Counted from the stretch's first letter, positions 35,640 through 51,697 are shown. The stretch: DNA of 64,000 bases from Enterobacter kobei (GCF_001729765.1 NZ_CP017181.1:2976001-3040000), one strand, 5' to 3'. Numbers and translations: made by a program. The notes: a model not told the origin generated them from the sequence alone.

Positions 35640-35669
35640 GAGCAGACTCGCAACCCTGCCAGTCTGCTC
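35640..35669 (-). terminator. Hairpin downstream of dacD
   Basis: A perfect 9-bp stem GAGCAGACT/AGTCTGCTC with a 12-nt loop follows the dacD stop on the minus strand. There is no U-run after it, so it may stabilise mRNA or act with Rho rather than as an intrinsic terminator. Confidence 0.5.
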
Positions 35670-35676
35670 AGAAAGG

Positions 35677-36843
35677 TTAGATTTTTTGGTGCAGGTAATC
35701 ACTGAGGCGAGAGAAAATCCCACCCTTATCAACACGTTCCAGGGTGACCAGCGGCCAGTGTGCCACCACTTTGTCGCGGTCATAGAGCTGGATCTCCCCA
35801 ACCCGCTGATGTGCGGCAATCGGCGCTTCCAGCTCTTTTTTATCCAGAACGTATTTCGCCTTAATGTTCGCCACTTCCACTTTCGGTAAAGCCAGCCAGA
35901 AGTCCTGATCCGTACCCAGATTTACCTGTTCTTTATCACCGTACCAGATACGCTCTGTCCCTACTTTTTTACCGCTGTGCAGAATCTGCACCGTATCGAA
36001 ATTCTGCTGACCCCAGTGCAGCAGTTTCCGGGCCTGGTCTTCGCGCCCTTTCGGGCTGTCCGCCCCCATCACCACCGCGATTAAACGGCGCTGACCGTCA
36101 ACGGCGGAAGCAATCAGGTTAAAGCCCGCGCCAGAAGTGTGCCCCGTTTTGAGGCCATCCACGTTCATGGTTTTATCCCACAGCAGGCTGTTACGGTTTT
36201 GCTGGGTGATCCCGTTCCAGGTGAGACTCTTTTCGCTGTACATATGGTAAAACTCAGGCTCACCGTGAATGATAGCCCGGGAGAGAACGGCCAGGTCATA
36301 GGCCGAGCTGTGTTGACCCGGCGCATCAAGCCCATGGACGGTTTCAAAGTGCGTATCGCGCAGGTTCAGCTTCTGCACATAGTCGTTCATCATCTTCACA
36401 AACTGCGGCTGCCCACCCGCTACGTGATCGGCCAGCGCCACGCAGGCGTCGTTGCCGGAATCCACAATCAGCCCGCGGCTTAAGTCCCGCACGGAAACGC
36501 GATCGCCCTCTTTCAGGAACATCAGGGATGATCCGTCAAAAACCGGGTTCCCTTTGGCCCATGCGTCACGGCCTACGGTGACAATGTCATCCGGCGTAAT
36601 GCGATGGCTATCAATGGCCCGATCAACCACATAACCCGTCATCAGCTTAGTAAGGCTCGCCGGATTACGTTGTTGATGTTCGTTGCCCGCCGTTAAGATC
36701 TGACCAGTCGTGTAATCCATCAGCACCCACGAGCCCGCCTGAATGGCCGGAGGCTGCGGGGAAAAATCCAGCGGTTCGGCCGCAAAAGCAGATGAGATAC
36801 TCGAAGCGAGTAAAGAAACAGCAATAAACAGACGGCGTTTCAA
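35677..36843 (-). CDS. dacD: D-alanyl-D-alanine carboxypeptidase DacD (PBP6b)
   Basis: A 388-residue penicillin-binding protein with a signal peptide (cleavage near SSAFA-AEP). The active-site motifs are S63-LT-K66, S129-G-N131 and K232-TG, and the C-terminus is amphipathic for membrane anchoring (FSRLSDYLHQKI). It trims the terminal D-Ala of peptidoglycan stem peptides, mainly at low pH. The start is TTG with GAGGA about 7 nt upstream. It is divergent from sbcB across a 210-bp region. Confidence 0.95.
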   Translation of the reverse strand: MKRRLFIAVSLLASSISSAFAAEPLDFSPQPPAIQAGSWVLMDYTTGQILTAGNEHQQRNPASLTKLMTGYVVDRAIDSHRITPDDIVTVGRDAWAKGNPVFDGSSLMFLKEGDRVSVRDLSRGLIVDSGNDACVALADHVAGGQPQFVKMMNDYVQKLNLRDTHFETVHGLDAPGQHSSAYDLAVLSRAIIHGEPEFYHMYSEKSLTWNGITQQNRNSLLWDKTMNVDGLKTGHTSGAGFNLIASAVDGQRRLIAVVMGADSPKGREDQARKLLHWGQQNFDTVQILHSGKKVGTERIWYGDKEQVNLGTDQDFWLALPKVEVANIKAKYVLDKKELEAPIAAHQRVGEIQLYDRDKVVAHWPLVTLERVDKGGIFSRLSDYLHQKI

Positions 36844-37053
36844 CGGTATATCCTCAGGTCATTAAAAATCGATGACCTTTTTACGGGAGTTCTGATGTCG
36901 TTACCTGGCTTAATTGCAAAAAAATGTGACAGAACGCAGGTTTCACGCTGAATCTGTCTCGCAAATTTGCACCACGGCGGCGCTTTTTATTCGGTCTGAC
37001 CCGCACGATCGTTTACCATAGTGGCGTCATTTTTTAACAGGATGGTATTACTG

Positions 37054-38478
37054 GTGTCTGACTCTGCCGCACGCCCCACTTTTTTATTCCACGACTATGA
37101 AACCTTTGGCACGCACCCGGCGCTGGACCGACCGGCGCAGTTTGCCGCCATCCGTACCGACGACGAATTCAACATCATTGGCGAGCCTGAGGTCTTTTAC
37201 TGCAAACCTGCTGATGATTACCTGCCGCAGCCAGGCGCGGTCATGGTCACCGGGATCACCCCTCAGGAAGCACGGGAGAAAGGGGTGAACGAGGCGGAAT
37301 TCGCACGCCGCATCCACGATCTGTTTACCGTCCCCAATACCTGCGTGGTAGGTTACAACAACATCCGTTTCGATGACGAAGTGACCCGCAACGTTTTCTA
37401 TCGCAACTTCTACGATCCGTACGCCTGGAGCTGGCAGAACCGCAACTCGCGCTGGGATCTGCTGGATATCATGCGCGCCTGTTATGCCCTGCGTCCTGAA
37501 GGCATCAACTGGCCGGAAAATGAGGAAGGTCTGACGAGCTTCCGCCTGGAACACCTGACGCGCGCTAATGGCATTGAGCACAGCAATGCCCACGACGCAA
37601 TGGCGGACGTCTATGCCACTATTGCCATGGCGAAGCTGGTGAAAGCCGCGCAGCCCCGGCTGTTTGAGTATTTGCTGAGCCATCGCAGCAAGCAGAAGCT
37701 CATGACCCTTATCGATGTGCCGCAGATGAAACCCCTGGTGCATATCTCCGGTATGTTCGGTGCCTGGCGCGGCAATACAAGCTGGGTGGCACCGCTGGCG
37801 TGGCATCCGGACAACCGTAACGCCGTTATCATGGTGGATTTAGCGGGCGATATTTCGCCGCTACTGGAACTTGACAGCGATACCCTGCGCGAACGGCTCT
37901 ACACCCCGAAAAATGAGCTTGGTGACCTGCCCGCGGTGCCGGTCAAACTGGTGCATATCAATAAATGTCCGGTACTGGCGCAGGCGAATACGCTGCGCCC
38001 GGAGGATGCTGACAGGCTGGGCATTAACCGTCAGCACTGCCTGGATAACCTGAAAGTGCTGCGCGAAAATCCGCAGGTACGCGAGAAAGTGGTCGCGATC
38101 TTCGCCGAAGCGGAGCCGTTTGTGCCGTCGGAAAACGTCGATGCACAGCTCTACAACGGCTTCTTCAGCGATGCCGACCGTGCAGCGATGAATATTGTCC
38201 TGCAAACCGAGCCGCGGAACCTGCCGGCGCTGGACATCACTTTCGCCGATAAACGCATCGAAAAGCTGATGTTTAATTACCGCGCACGTAACTACCCCGG
38301 CACGCTGGATGAAACAGAGCAGGAGCGCTGGCTGCAGCATCGTCGTAACGTGTTTACGCCAGAGTATCTGCACAATTACGCCCAGGAGCTGGAGATGCTT
38401 TACGGTCAGTACGAAGGGAATGCAGAGAAACAGGCGCTGCTGAAAGCGCTGTTCCAGTACGCGCAAGAGATAGTCTGA
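37054..38478 (+). CDS. sbcB: Exodeoxyribonuclease I SbcB
   Basis: A 3'-5' single-strand DNA exonuclease of the DEDDh family. ExoI (FLFHDYETFG) holds the first acidic pair, NNIRFDDEV the second, and HSNAHDAMADV the last His/Asp. SH3-like and helical C-terminal domains follow. It works in mismatch repair and recombination with SSB. I chose the GTG at 37054 (474 residues, close to the 475 of E. coli); an ATG at 37042 and a GTG at 37021 are also in frame. Confidence 0.95.
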   Translation: MSDSAARPTFLFHDYETFGTHPALDRPAQFAAIRTDDEFNIIGEPEVFYCKPADDYLPQPGAVMVTGITPQEAREKGVNEAEFARRIHDLFTVPNTCVVGYNNIRFDDEVTRNVFYRNFYDPYAWSWQNRNSRWDLLDIMRACYALRPEGINWPENEEGLTSFRLEHLTRANGIEHSNAHDAMADVYATIAMAKLVKAAQPRLFEYLLSHRSKQKLMTLIDVPQMKPLVHISGMFGAWRGNTSWVAPLAWHPDNRNAVIMVDLAGDISPLLELDSDTLRERLYTPKNELGDLPAVPVKLVHINKCPVLAQANTLRPEDADRLGINRQHCLDNLKVLRENPQVREKVVAIFAEAEPFVPSENVDAQLYNGFFSDADRAAMNIVLQTEPRNLPALDITFADKRIEKLMFNYRARNYPGTLDETEQERWLQHRRNVFTPEYLHNYAQELEMLYGQYEGNAEKQALLKALFQYAQEIV

Positions 38479-38489
38479 AAATCAGACAT

Positions 38490-38525
38490 AAAAAAAGCGG
38501 AGACGATGGTCTCCGCTTTTTTTTT
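38490..38525 (+). terminator. Terminator of sbcB
   Basis: A 9-bp stem AGCGGAGAC/GTCTCCGCT with a GATG loop, preceded by an A-run and followed by eight Ts. Confidence 0.93.
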
Positions 38526-38602
38526 GCCCGGTGGCGCTTCGCTTACGCGGGCCTACAGGAGTGTTGTTTTGTAGGCCGGGTAAGCGCTAGCGCCACCCGG
38601 CG
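38526..38602. repeat. REP/BIME element between sbcB and plaP
   Basis: Two inverted REP units (GCCCGGTGGCGCTTCGC...GGCCTAC and GTAGGCCGGGTAAGCGC...CACCCGGCG) lie between convergent sbcB and plaP. Confidence 0.85.
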
Positions 38603-38607
38603 AGTCA

Positions 38608-39966
38608 TCACGCAACGTCTTCGTACTGAGGAACCGGGTTACGGAAGCTCTTCGTTACGCAGGCCAGGTAAACCAGGCCGATACCGCCCCAGATCAGCCC
38701 CAGAATCATAGAGCTCTCTTCAAGGTTGATCCACAGCGCACCCACCGTCAGCGCACCACACACTGGTAGCACCAGATAGTTGAAGTGGTCTTTCAGCGTT
38801 TTGTTGCGCTTCTCACGGATCCAGAACTGCGAAATCACGGAGAGGTTAACGAAGGTGAACGCCACCAGCGCACCGAAGTTAATCAGCGCAGTTGCAGTTA
38901 CCAGGTCGAATTTAATCGCCATCAGCGCAATCGCGCCAACCAACAGCACGTTCCACGCCGGAGTACGCCATTTTGGATGCACATAACCGAAGAAGCGAGT
39001 CGGGAACACGCCGTCACGGCCCATAACATACATCAGACGAGAAACGCCTGCGTGTGCCGCCATACCGGATGCCAGTACGGTCACGCTGGAAAAAATCAGC
39101 ACGCCCCACTGGAACGTTTTACCCGCAACATAAAGCATGATTTCAGGCTGCGACGCATCCGGATCTTTAAAGCGAGAGATATCCGGGAAGTACAGCTGCA
39201 GGAAGTAGGAGGCACCGATGAAGATCAGGCCGCCAATCAGCGCCGTCAGGAAAATCGCTTTCGGGATCACGCGCTCAGCATCTTTGGTCTCTTCTGACAG
39301 AGAAGAGATACCGTCAAAGCCCAGGAACGAGAAGCACAGAATCGTCGCACCGGTAATCATCGGCACAACATGTGCGCCTTCAGACCAGAATGGACGCGTG
39401 CTGGTCAGCGTGCCCGCACCTTCACCGTGAGAAACACCGTAGATGATCAGGCCGACGATAACTGCCACGATGCCCATCTGCAGAATAACAATCAGGGTGT
39501 TGAAGTTTGCCACGGTCTTGATGCTGCGCAGGTTAGAAATGGTCATAAAGGCCACCAGCGCGACAACAAAGATCCACGACGGCACGGAAGGCACCAGCGC
39601 TTCAAAGTAAATTTTTGCCAGCAGAATGTTGATCATCGGCATGAACAGGTAGTCCAGCAGAGATGACCAGCCCACCATAAAGCCAACTGCCGGGCTAATG
39701 GATTTTTGAGCATAGGTGTACGCAGAGCCTGCTGACGGGAAACGGCGGACCAGTTTTCCGTAGCTCAGCGCGGTAAAGAGGATCGCGACAAGTGCGAAGG
39801 CGTACGCCGTCGCAACGTGACCGTTGGTGAGGCCCGATACGATACCGAATGTATCGAACAGCGTCATCGGTTGCATATAGGCAAGGCCCATCATAACAAC
39901 CGGAATCAACGTAAGCGTTTTACGTAATTCCACGCGAGAGGTGTTTGGAGTTGCGTTATGCGACAT
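38608..39966 (-). CDS. plaP: Putrescine importer PlaP (YeeF)
   Basis: A 452-residue, 12-TM APC-superfamily permease ([46 protein letters not shown]). It matches E. coli PlaP, a low-affinity proton-driven putrescine importer needed for surface motility. A single gene; the 270-bp region upstream separates it from yeeY. Confidence 0.93.
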   Translation of the reverse strand: MSHNATPNTSRVELRKTLTLIPVVMMGLAYMQPMTLFDTFGIVSGLTNGHVATAYAFALVAILFTALSYGKLVRRFPSAGSAYTYAQKSISPAVGFMVGWSSLLDYLFMPMINILLAKIYFEALVPSVPSWIFVVALVAFMTISNLRSIKTVANFNTLIVILQMGIVAVIVGLIIYGVSHGEGAGTLTSTRPFWSEGAHVVPMITGATILCFSFLGFDGISSLSEETKDAERVIPKAIFLTALIGGLIFIGASYFLQLYFPDISRFKDPDASQPEIMLYVAGKTFQWGVLIFSSVTVLASGMAAHAGVSRLMYVMGRDGVFPTRFFGYVHPKWRTPAWNVLLVGAIALMAIKFDLVTATALINFGALVAFTFVNLSVISQFWIREKRNKTLKDHFNYLVLPVCGALTVGALWINLEESSMILGLIWGGIGLVYLACVTKSFRNPVPQYEDVA

Positions 39967-40237
39967 AGTTATTCTCCTTTACGGTGATAACCGCCACGTA
40001 AGCGAAAAATTGCCCCATTTCTTTCTTCCTCAGCGACAACAACTGTCGGATTTTAGTAAATATCTATCCGGTACGAAGCCCGGCCTCTTGGTTTTTAGTT
40101 TCGTTTCGTACATGCAAAAAAAAATAACCGACGCCTTTTATATCGTCGATTATTCATTTGGTTGCAGCGGCGGCATTTTGCCCCACATCGGATACAAAAG
40201 GCAATACTTTGCAACGCACCGGGCCGTTTTCTTTCTG

Positions 40238-41167
40238 CTAACTGGCTGATTTCTGGACGCCGGGCTGAGAGTAAATTGCCGCGATAGCACTATTTGCTAA
40301 AATTTCATCCCGCCACCAGGCGCTCGCAAGCCCGGCGGTTTGTTCATTCCAGCCCATCCATACCGATTCGTTACTGCTTTGAGCAAGTACCTGTTTTTCA
40401 ACAAGCGCACCGCTATCAATAAACCGCTGCGCCAGATAGCGCGGTAAGTAGCCGCAGCCGAGTCCACTAATTTGCAGTTCCAGCTTAGTTTTAAAGTCAA
40501 AAACCGTGATGGCTTCCTGCTCATCAAGCAGTTGCGAGGAAACCGAACATTCCGGGCGAGCGTTATCCCCCACCACGATGGCGCGATAGCCTTTAATCAC
40601 GCGGCGGTTAAGGGGCTCTGGCTCCTGAGCCAGCGGATGATGAGGCGCCACGGCGAACACCTGCTCCAGCAGGCCAAGTCGGGCAAAGCCAAATTCACTC
40701 AGCTGGGGGGGCTCATGCAATGCCCCGACAAAAATATCTGCCCTGCCCTGCGTTAAGGCATCCCAGGAGCCGCCAAGCACACCGTTGATGAAGATAAGCC
40801 GGGTGACGCTGTGATGTTGATAAAACGCTTCGATCAGCGGGGTCAAAAGAGAGAACGGGAAGGTATCATCCACGCCAATGACCAGCTCGTTCTCCCATCC
40901 CTGGTGGAGCTTGACGGCCTGTTTTTCCAGTTCACGAACGGTGTGCAGGACTTCGCGGCCTTTTTCCAGCAGCATCTGTCCGGTACGGGTAAAACGCGCG
41001 CGATGTCCGGTGCGATCGAGGATTTGGATATTAAGATCGCTTTCCAGTTTTTGAACGGTGTAACTCAATGCCGAAGGGGTTTTATAGAGCTTTGCTGAAG
41101 CAGCCGCAAAGCTCCCCTCTTTTTCCAGTGCATCCAGAATAATAAGAACATCCAGCAGCGGTTTCAT
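40238..41167 (-). CDS. yeeY: LysR regulator YeeY
   Basis: A 309-residue LysR protein with the HTH GSFAAASAKLYKTPSALSYTVQKLE and an effector-binding domain, in the yeeY position between plaP and yeeZ. The targets are not established. The 270 bp between it and plaP hold no gene that I can support. Confidence 0.9.
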   Translation of the reverse strand: MKPLLDVLIILDALEKEGSFAAASAKLYKTPSALSYTVQKLESDLNIQILDRTGHRARFTRTGQMLLEKGREVLHTVRELEKQAVKLHQGWENELVIGVDDTFPFSLLTPLIEAFYQHHSVTRLIFINGVLGGSWDALTQGRADIFVGALHEPPQLSEFGFARLGLLEQVFAVAPHHPLAQEPEPLNRRVIKGYRAIVVGDNARPECSVSSQLLDEQEAITVFDFKTKLELQISGLGCGYLPRYLAQRFIDSGALVEKQVLAQSSNESVWMGWNEQTAGLASAWWRDEILANSAIAAIYSQPGVQKSAS

Positions 41168-41208
41168 GCTCGCCCCCTTCCGGTGTGCGATCGTTTCCGC
41201 TGCGGGAC

Positions 41209-42033
41209 TTATTCCATGGGCATCACCAGCGGATCGGGATATTGATACTCAAACCCCAGCTCATGACAAATGCGATTGCCATCAACAATTTTGCCTTTGC
41301 TTTCGTCCTTTGCCTCAGCAAAAACCGGCGGAGCCAGGCCAAGCTGACGCGCCATCAGCGGGTAAAACGTGCTGCGCGAAGGATGAGAAGGTGCACATAT
41401 ATTATAGATGTGTCCACCTTTTGGAGCTTTTAAGAGTAGCTCAATCGCGGCAATAACATCCTCAAGATGAACAAGATTGACGACATGTTGCCCGTCCGGC
41501 GCCGATTTCCCGGCAAAAAAGCGTCCCGGATGCCGCCCGGGGCCGACCAGCCCCGCCAGACGGACGATATCCACCTGCGTGCCGGGCAAATTATGCAGCC
41601 AGTCTTCCAGCTCTTTAAGGACCTTGCCACTCGCGGTCACCGGACGGCGCTCAGTTCCTTCTTTCATTACGCCCGGAGCATCGCCATAGACCGACGTCGA
41701 ACTGGTAAAAATGATACGCGGAACATGGTGCGCAAGGGCACTGTCGACAATCTCCTGCATCGCCTGCAGATAGAATGATTCACCCGGGCCGCTGCGCCGC
41801 GCGGGTAGCGTAATCACCAGCGCATCGACGTTCATCAGCGTGTCCAGATCGTCCGCATCACACACCAGCTCCGGTTCCAGACGCAGTTCAACGCCATCAA
41901 TACCGCACATGCGTGCCGCTTCGACCCCATCCCTCGTCGTTTTGCTCCCGGTCACCTGCCAGCCTTTCGCGGCTAATGACATCGCCAGCGGCATTCCCAG
42001 CCAGCCCAAACCGACAATCGCGACCTTTTTCAT
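41209..42033 (-). CDS. yeeZ: SDR-like NAD(P)-binding epimerase family protein YeeZ
   Basis: A 274-residue Rossmann-fold protein (VAIVGLGWLGMPLAMSL at the N-terminus) of the extended SDR/epimerase type, with FTSSTSVYGD in the catalytic position. It matches E. coli YeeZ, whose substrate is unknown. The ATG at 42033 has AGGAG upstream and fits the nucleotide-binding motif; the seven upstream codons are excluded. It is divergent from the his operon. Confidence 0.9.
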   Translation of the reverse strand: MKKVAIVGLGWLGMPLAMSLAAKGWQVTGSKTTRDGVEAARMCGIDGVELRLEPELVCDADDLDTLMNVDALVITLPARRSGPGESFYLQAMQEIVDSALAHHVPRIIFTSSTSVYGDAPGVMKEGTERRPVTASGKVLKELEDWLHNLPGTQVDIVRLAGLVGPGRHPGRFFAGKSAPDGQHVVNLVHLEDVIAAIELLLKAPKGGHIYNICAPSHPSRSTFYPLMARQLGLAPPVFAEAKDESKGKIVDGNRICHELGFEYQYPDPLVMPME

Positions 42034-42139
42034 GCGAATTCTCCTGACTCTCACTCGTCTTTCATAAGGCTACGCCAGCCTGGCAGAACACACAATTCAT
42101 AGCATCAATATGAAATGAATTAATGATCAAAAAAAGCCC

Positions 42140-42169
42140 TTGCAATCTGTCACACAACTGGTTTAGGTT
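42140..42169 (+). promoter_or_regulatory. his operon promoter
   Basis: TTGCAA (42140-42145), an 18-bp spacer and TAGGTT (42164-42169) match the placement and the -10 region of the E. coli/Salmonella his promoter. A GC-poor discriminator follows, about 40 bp before hisL. Confidence 0.75.
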
Positions 42170-42208
42170 AAAAGACATCAAATGAATAAGCATTCATCGA
42201 GAATTTAT

Positions 42209-42259
42209 ATGACACGCGTTCAATTTAAACACCACCATCATCACCATCATCCTGACTAG
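42209..42259 (+). CDS. hisL: his operon leader peptide
   Basis: A 16-residue peptide, MTRVQFKHHHHHHHPD, has seven consecutive His codons and is the same as the E. coli leader. Ribosome stalling at these codons when charged tRNA-His is scarce prevents the downstream attenuator from forming. Confidence 0.98.
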   Translation: MTRVQFKHHHHHHHPD

Positions 42260-42323
42260 TCTTTCAGGCGATGTGTGCTGGAAGACGTTTGGATCTTCCA
42301 GTGGTGCATGAACGCATGATAAA

Positions 42324-42358
42324 GCCCCCGGAAGATCTTCTTCCGGGGGCTTTTTTTT
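42324..42358 (+). terminator. his attenuator
   Basis: A GC-rich hairpin, GCCCCCGGAAG/CTTCCGGGGGC (extendable to 12 bp), is followed by eight Ts. It lies 65 bp after hisL and 46 bp before hisG. The competing upstream pairing (CTGGAAGA...TCTTCCAG near 42268-42303) is also visible. Confidence 0.95.
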
Positions 42359-42403
42359 GGACCAAATTCAGACAGGTTAAAACAGGTTAACGAGGAATAA
42401 AGA

Positions 42404-43303
42404 ATGTTAGATAACTCACGCTTACGCATAGCTATTCAAAAATCAGGTCGTTTGAGTGATGATTCACGCGAACTGCTGGCCCGCTGCGGGATTAAAATCA
42501 ACCTGCACACCCAGCGCCTGATTGCTCTGGCTGAAAACATGCCGATCGACATTCTGCGCGTGCGTGATGACGATATTCCAGGCCTGGTCATGGATGGCGT
42601 CGTTGATCTCGGCATTATTGGTGAAAACGTGCTGGAAGAAGAATTGCTGACCCGCCGTGCACAGGGCGAAGACCCGCGTTACTTCACCCTGCGTCGTCTG
42701 GACTTTGGCGGCTGCCGCCTGTCGCTGGCAACGCCGGTTGATGAACCCTGGGACGGTCCGGCCGCGCTGAATGGCAAACGTATCGCCACCTCCTACCCTC
42801 ACCTGTTAAAGCGTTATCTGGATCAGAAAGGCGTGCAGTTTAAATCCTGCCTGCTGAACGGCTCGGTTGAAGTGGCACCGCGTGCGGGTCTGGCGGACGC
42901 TATCTGTGACCTCGTCTCTACCGGCGCGACGCTGGAAGCGAACGGCCTGCGCGAGGTCGAAGTGATTTACCGCTCCAAAGCGTGTCTGATCCAGCGTGAT
43001 GGCGATATGGCCGATGCCAAGCAGCAGCTCATCGACAAACTGCTGACCCGTATTCAGGGCGTGATTCAGGCACGTGAATCAAAATACATCATGATGCATG
43101 CGCCGACCGAGCGTCTGGATGAAGTGATTGCCCTGCTGCCGGGCGCAGAACGTCCAACCATTCTGCCGCTGGCGGGCGATCAGCAGCGCGTGGCAATGCA
43201 CATGGTCAGTAGCGAAACCCTCTTCTGGGAAACCATGGAAAAACTGAAGGCACTGGGCGCAAGCTCCATTCTGGTGCTGCCAATTGAGAAGATGATGGAG
43301 TAA
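42404..43303 (+). CDS. hisG: ATP phosphoribosyltransferase HisG
   Basis: A 299-residue long-form enzyme that joins ATP and PRPP, the first and feedback-inhibited step of histidine synthesis. The N-terminal catalytic domain shows [10 protein letters not shown] and [16 protein letters not shown] motifs; the PRPP site is [14 protein letters not shown]; the C-terminal ACT-like domain binds histidine. First structural gene of the operon. Confidence 0.98.
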   Translation: MLDNSRLRIAIQKSGRLSDDSRELLARCGIKINLHTQRLIALAENMPIDILRVRDDDIPGLVMDGVVDLGIIGENVLEEELLTRRAQGEDPRYFTLRRLDFGGCRLSLATPVDEPWDGPAALNGKRIATSYPHLLKRYLDQKGVQFKSCLLNGSVEVAPRAGLADAICDLVSTGATLEANGLREVEVIYRSKACLIQRDGDMADAKQQLIDKLLTRIQGVIQARESKYIMMHAPTERLDEVIALLPGAERPTILPLAGDQQRVAMHMVSSETLFWETMEKLKALGASSILVLPIEKMME

Positions 43304-43308
43304 CGGCC

Positions 43309-48813
<5,505 letters not shown>

Positions 48814-48820
<7 letters not shown>

Positions 48821-49425
48821 CAGAGCAACAACAGGCGCAGCTGGACTGGGAAAAAACTGACGGATTACTGCCGGTGGTTGTACAGCATGCCGTCTCAGGC
48901 GAAGTGCTGATGCTGGGGTATATGAACCAGGACGCGCTGGCGAAAACGATCGACAGCGGTAAGGTGACGTTTTTCTCACGCACGAAACAGCGTCTGTGGA
49001 CCAAAGGTGAAACCTCTGGTCATTTCCTGAATGTGGTCAGCATGGCGCCAGACTGCGATAACGACACCCTGCTGGTGCTGGCCAATCCGATCGGGCCGAC
49101 CTGCCACAAGGGCACCAGCAGCTGCTTCGGTGAGGCGAGCCACCAGTGGCTGTTCCTGTATCAACTGGAACAGCTGTTGGCAGAGCGTAAAACGGCGGAT
49201 CCTGAAAGCTCTTACACTGCGAAGTTGTACGCCAGCGGAACTAAGCGTATTGCGCAAAAGGTAGGGGAAGAAGGCGTTGAGACTGCGCTGGCTGCGACGG
49301 TGCATGACCGCGAGGAGCTGACCAATGAGGCATCGGATTTGATGTATCACCTGCTGGTACTGCTGCAGGATCAGGAGCTGGATTTGACGGCGGTGATCGA
49401 GAATCTTCGTAAGCGCCACAAATAA
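48814..49425 (+). CDS. hisI: HisI(E) PR-AMP cyclohydrolase/PR-ATP pyrophosphatase
   Basis: A 203-residue bifunctional enzyme. The N-terminal cyclohydrolase ([16 protein letters not shown], metal site DCDNDTLL) spans about 1-115. The C-terminal MazG-like pyrophosphatase ([18 protein letters not shown]) spans about 116-203. It catalyses steps 2 and 3 and is the last gene of the operon. Confidence 0.98.
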
Positions 49426-49456
49426 AAAAACCGGGGAATTTCCCCGGTTTTTTTAT
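49426..49456. terminator. Bidirectional terminator between hisI and wzzB
   Basis: A stem AAACCGGGGAA/TTCCCCGGTTT has an A-run on the left and a T-run on the right. It can serve hisI (plus) and wzzB (minus). Confidence 0.93.
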
Positions 49457-49468
49457 ATCCGATGTGGT

Positions 49469-50449
49469 TCAGGATTTGGGTTTGTAGTTACGCAGTGCAT
49501 TGCGGCCCAGTACCACACCAGAACCAATAATCCCGCCCAGCAGAACCGCCAGAATTAAGGTGATCGCCTTTTTCGGGCTATCACGTCGGACAGGTAGATC
49601 CGGCTTCATGACGTAACGATAGACGTGAATCGTGTCTGGATTCACATTCAACTTCTCGATATCCAGTAAGTTTTGTTTCGTCTGATAGTAAGCAGGAGAG
49701 AACACTAACGGGCGAGACGCTTCGTTATCAATCATCGATTTCAGCGCTTCACTACCCAGCAGGAACATAGTTTCCTGGGTCACATCCTGAGTTTGCTGGA
49801 TCTGTGGGGTCGCGATTTTTGCAGCTTCCGCATTTTTAAGCGCCTCAGTGATCTGTTTGATTCGCAGATCTTTCTGCTCCTGAGCAACCTTTTCCTGGTT
49901 TTCCAGAGAGTCATTTAGCGTGGTAATTTGCTGCTTGATATTATCTTTGAGGTCGAGAGAAAGTTCTTTCGCTGTTTGCTGATCAACCTGCTGTATGTAT
50001 TGCGCCAGCTGTTTTTGAGCCGCTTCTGCAGACTCCCCCTGATAGGAGACGCTTAACGGCAGCGGTTGCCCCTTAACGGTGGTGTCGATAGTCAGCTTTT
50101 CTGGAATGTCCTGGTTTTCGAGAGCCTGAGCTAAAGCAGAAAACGAGGAATTGAAACGATTAATAGCACGGTTCTGGATATCCAGCATTGAAGGTGCAGC
50201 GCTACCGTAAAGGATATTCAGTGCATTGGCGTAAGTGGCGATCTGCGCCGCATCTGGCTGAGCAATAATGGCGGAGGAGGTCCATTTCTCTTTCGCGACT
50301 GTAATGTATACGCCCGCTAATACGATAAAAACCGCAATAAATGCCCCAATTACCCACTTTCCGCGCCAAAGTTGCAGCACTAAATCAAGTAAATCAATTT
50401 GCTCCGGGTCAGTACTGCGCGTGACCAGGCTATTGTTGTTTTGCGTCAT
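49469..50449 (-). CDS. wzzB: O-antigen chain-length determinant WzzB
   Basis: A 326-residue polysaccharide co-polymerase. It has two TM helices (about 32-52, VIGAFIAVFIVLAGVYITV, and about 295-315, LILAVLLGGIIGSGVVLG) around a periplasmic coiled-coil domain, and the Pro-rich stretch before TM2 (KPDLPVRRDSPKK). It sets the modal O-antigen length made by Wzy. The position beside hisI is conserved. Confidence 0.95.
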   Translation of the reverse strand: MTQNNNSLVTRSTDPEQIDLLDLVLQLWRGKWVIGAFIAVFIVLAGVYITVAKEKWTSSAIIAQPDAAQIATYANALNILYGSAAPSMLDIQNRAINRFNSSFSALAQALENQDIPEKLTIDTTVKGQPLPLSVSYQGESAEAAQKQLAQYIQQVDQQTAKELSLDLKDNIKQQITTLNDSLENQEKVAQEQKDLRIKQITEALKNAEAAKIATPQIQQTQDVTQETMFLLGSEALKSMIDNEASRPLVFSPAYYQTKQNLLDIEKLNVNPDTIHVYRYVMKPDLPVRRDSPKKAITLILAVLLGGIIGSGVVLGRNALRNYKPKS

Positions 50450-50641
50450 ACAATCCCTAACAGATGAAAAAGGGCAAAAAAAATTATGTTTACGTAGTTT
50501 ATCTGTTGCTGAGGATTTTTCTATAGGAATTCGATGAGTTATATCGGAAAGATGGGTTATGTATCGGGTGTGCTACGCGCTATCATAGACAAATTCGGAT
50601 GCCCTATGCATCACAAGAACGAAGCGTTAACGAGGAAAGAT

Positions 50642-51646
50642 ATGAAATTTTTGGTAACGGGCGCAGCAGGTTTTATCGGTTCACATGTCAGCAAGCGACT
50701 GCTGGACGCAGGCCATCAGGTTGTCGGTATTGATAATCTGAATGACTACTATGACGTCAATCTTAAGCTGGCACGTCTGGACTTGCTCAAATCTGACAAT
50801 TTCTCTTTCCATAAACTTGATTTAGCCGAACGTGAAGGGATGTCTGCGCTCTTCGCCGATGAGAAGTTTGACCGTGTGATCCATCTGGCCGCGCAGGCTG
50901 GGGTTCGCTACTCGCTGGATAATCCACATGCTTATGCAGAAGCCAACCTGGTGGGTCATCTCAACGTGCTGGAAGGCTGTCGCCATAATAAGGTTCAACA
51001 CCTGCTTTACGCCTCATCCAGCTCCGTTTATGGGCTCAACCGTAAGATGCCTTTCTCTACGGACGATTCAGTGGATCACCCTGTTTCGCTGTATGCGGCA
51101 ACTAAAAAGGCCAATGAGCTGATGTCGCATACCTATTCTCATTTGTACAACCTGCCAACGACCGGCCTGCGCTTCTTTACCGTGTACGGCCCGTGGGGGC
51201 GACCGGACATGGCCTTGTTCAAATTTACCAAAGCAATCATCGAAGATAAGCCGATTGATGTTTACAACTACGGTAAGATGAAACGAGACTTCACCTACAT
51301 CGACGACATCGCCGAAGCTATTATTCGTCTGCAGGATGTCATTCCTCAGGCCGATGCAGACTGGACCGTCGAGACCGGTTCCCCGGCGACCAGCTCCGCG
51401 CCTTATCGCGTTTACAACATTGGTAATAGCTCTCCGGTCGAGCTTATGGATTACATCACGGCGCTGGAAGAAGCTCTCGGCAAAGAAGCAGAGAAAAACA
51501 TGATGCCGATTCAACCGGGTGACGTGCTGGAGACCAGCGCGGATACGAAAGCGTTGTATGACGTTATTGGCTTTAAACCGCAGACGTCGGTCAAAGACGG
51601 AGTGAAGAACTTTGTCGACTGGTATCGCGCTTTCTACAAGGTCTGA
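50642..51646 (+). CDS. uge: UDP-glucuronate 4-epimerase (Uge-like)
   Basis: A 334-residue extended SDR. It has the NAD-binding GAAGFIGSH motif at the N-terminus and catalytic SSSSVYG ... YAATK (Tyr/Lys). It interconverts UDP-glucuronate and UDP-galacturonate for LPS core or capsule, as Uge does in Klebsiella. The ATG at 50642 follows GAGGAAAG; the 36 codons upstream are excluded. It is divergent from wzzB and convergent with ugd, which supplies its substrate. Confidence 0.9.
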   Translation: MKFLVTGAAGFIGSHVSKRLLDAGHQVVGIDNLNDYYDVNLKLARLDLLKSDNFSFHKLDLAEREGMSALFADEKFDRVIHLAAQAGVRYSLDNPHAYAEANLVGHLNVLEGCRHNKVQHLLYASSSSVYGLNRKMPFSTDDSVDHPVSLYAATKKANELMSHTYSHLYNLPTTGLRFFTVYGPWGRPDMALFKFTKAIIEDKPIDVYNYGKMKRDFTYIDDIAEAIIRLQDVIPQADADWTVETGSPATSSAPYRVYNIGNSSPVELMDYITALEEALGKEAEKNMMPIQPGDVLETSADTKALYDVIGFKPQTSVKDGVKNFVDWYRAFYKV

Positions 51647-51649
51647 AAA

Positions 51650-51680
51650 TAAAAAACCCGGCTACATGGCCGGGTTTTTT
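51650..51680. terminator. Terminator between uge and ugd
   Basis: CCCGGC/GCCGGG with a 6-nt loop, an A-run before and six Ts after. It is placed between convergent genes and can act on both. Confidence 0.9.
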
Positions 51681-51697
51681 ACGTGCGTTAAGAGTAA

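Noticed and set aside
25479..38602. Short GC-rich repeats that might be a CRISPR array
   Set aside because: They occur as isolated inverted pairs in intergenic regions, typical of REP/BIME, without regular spacers or cas genes.
39967..40237. Plus-strand frame of about 100 codons starting at 39941
   Set aside because: It begins inside plaP on the opposite strand and runs through the plaP upstream region with no ribosome site or family resemblance.
42224..42256. Run of seven His codons that could suggest an engineered tag or repeat
   Set aside because: It is the natural hisL leader with the conserved attenuator downstream.
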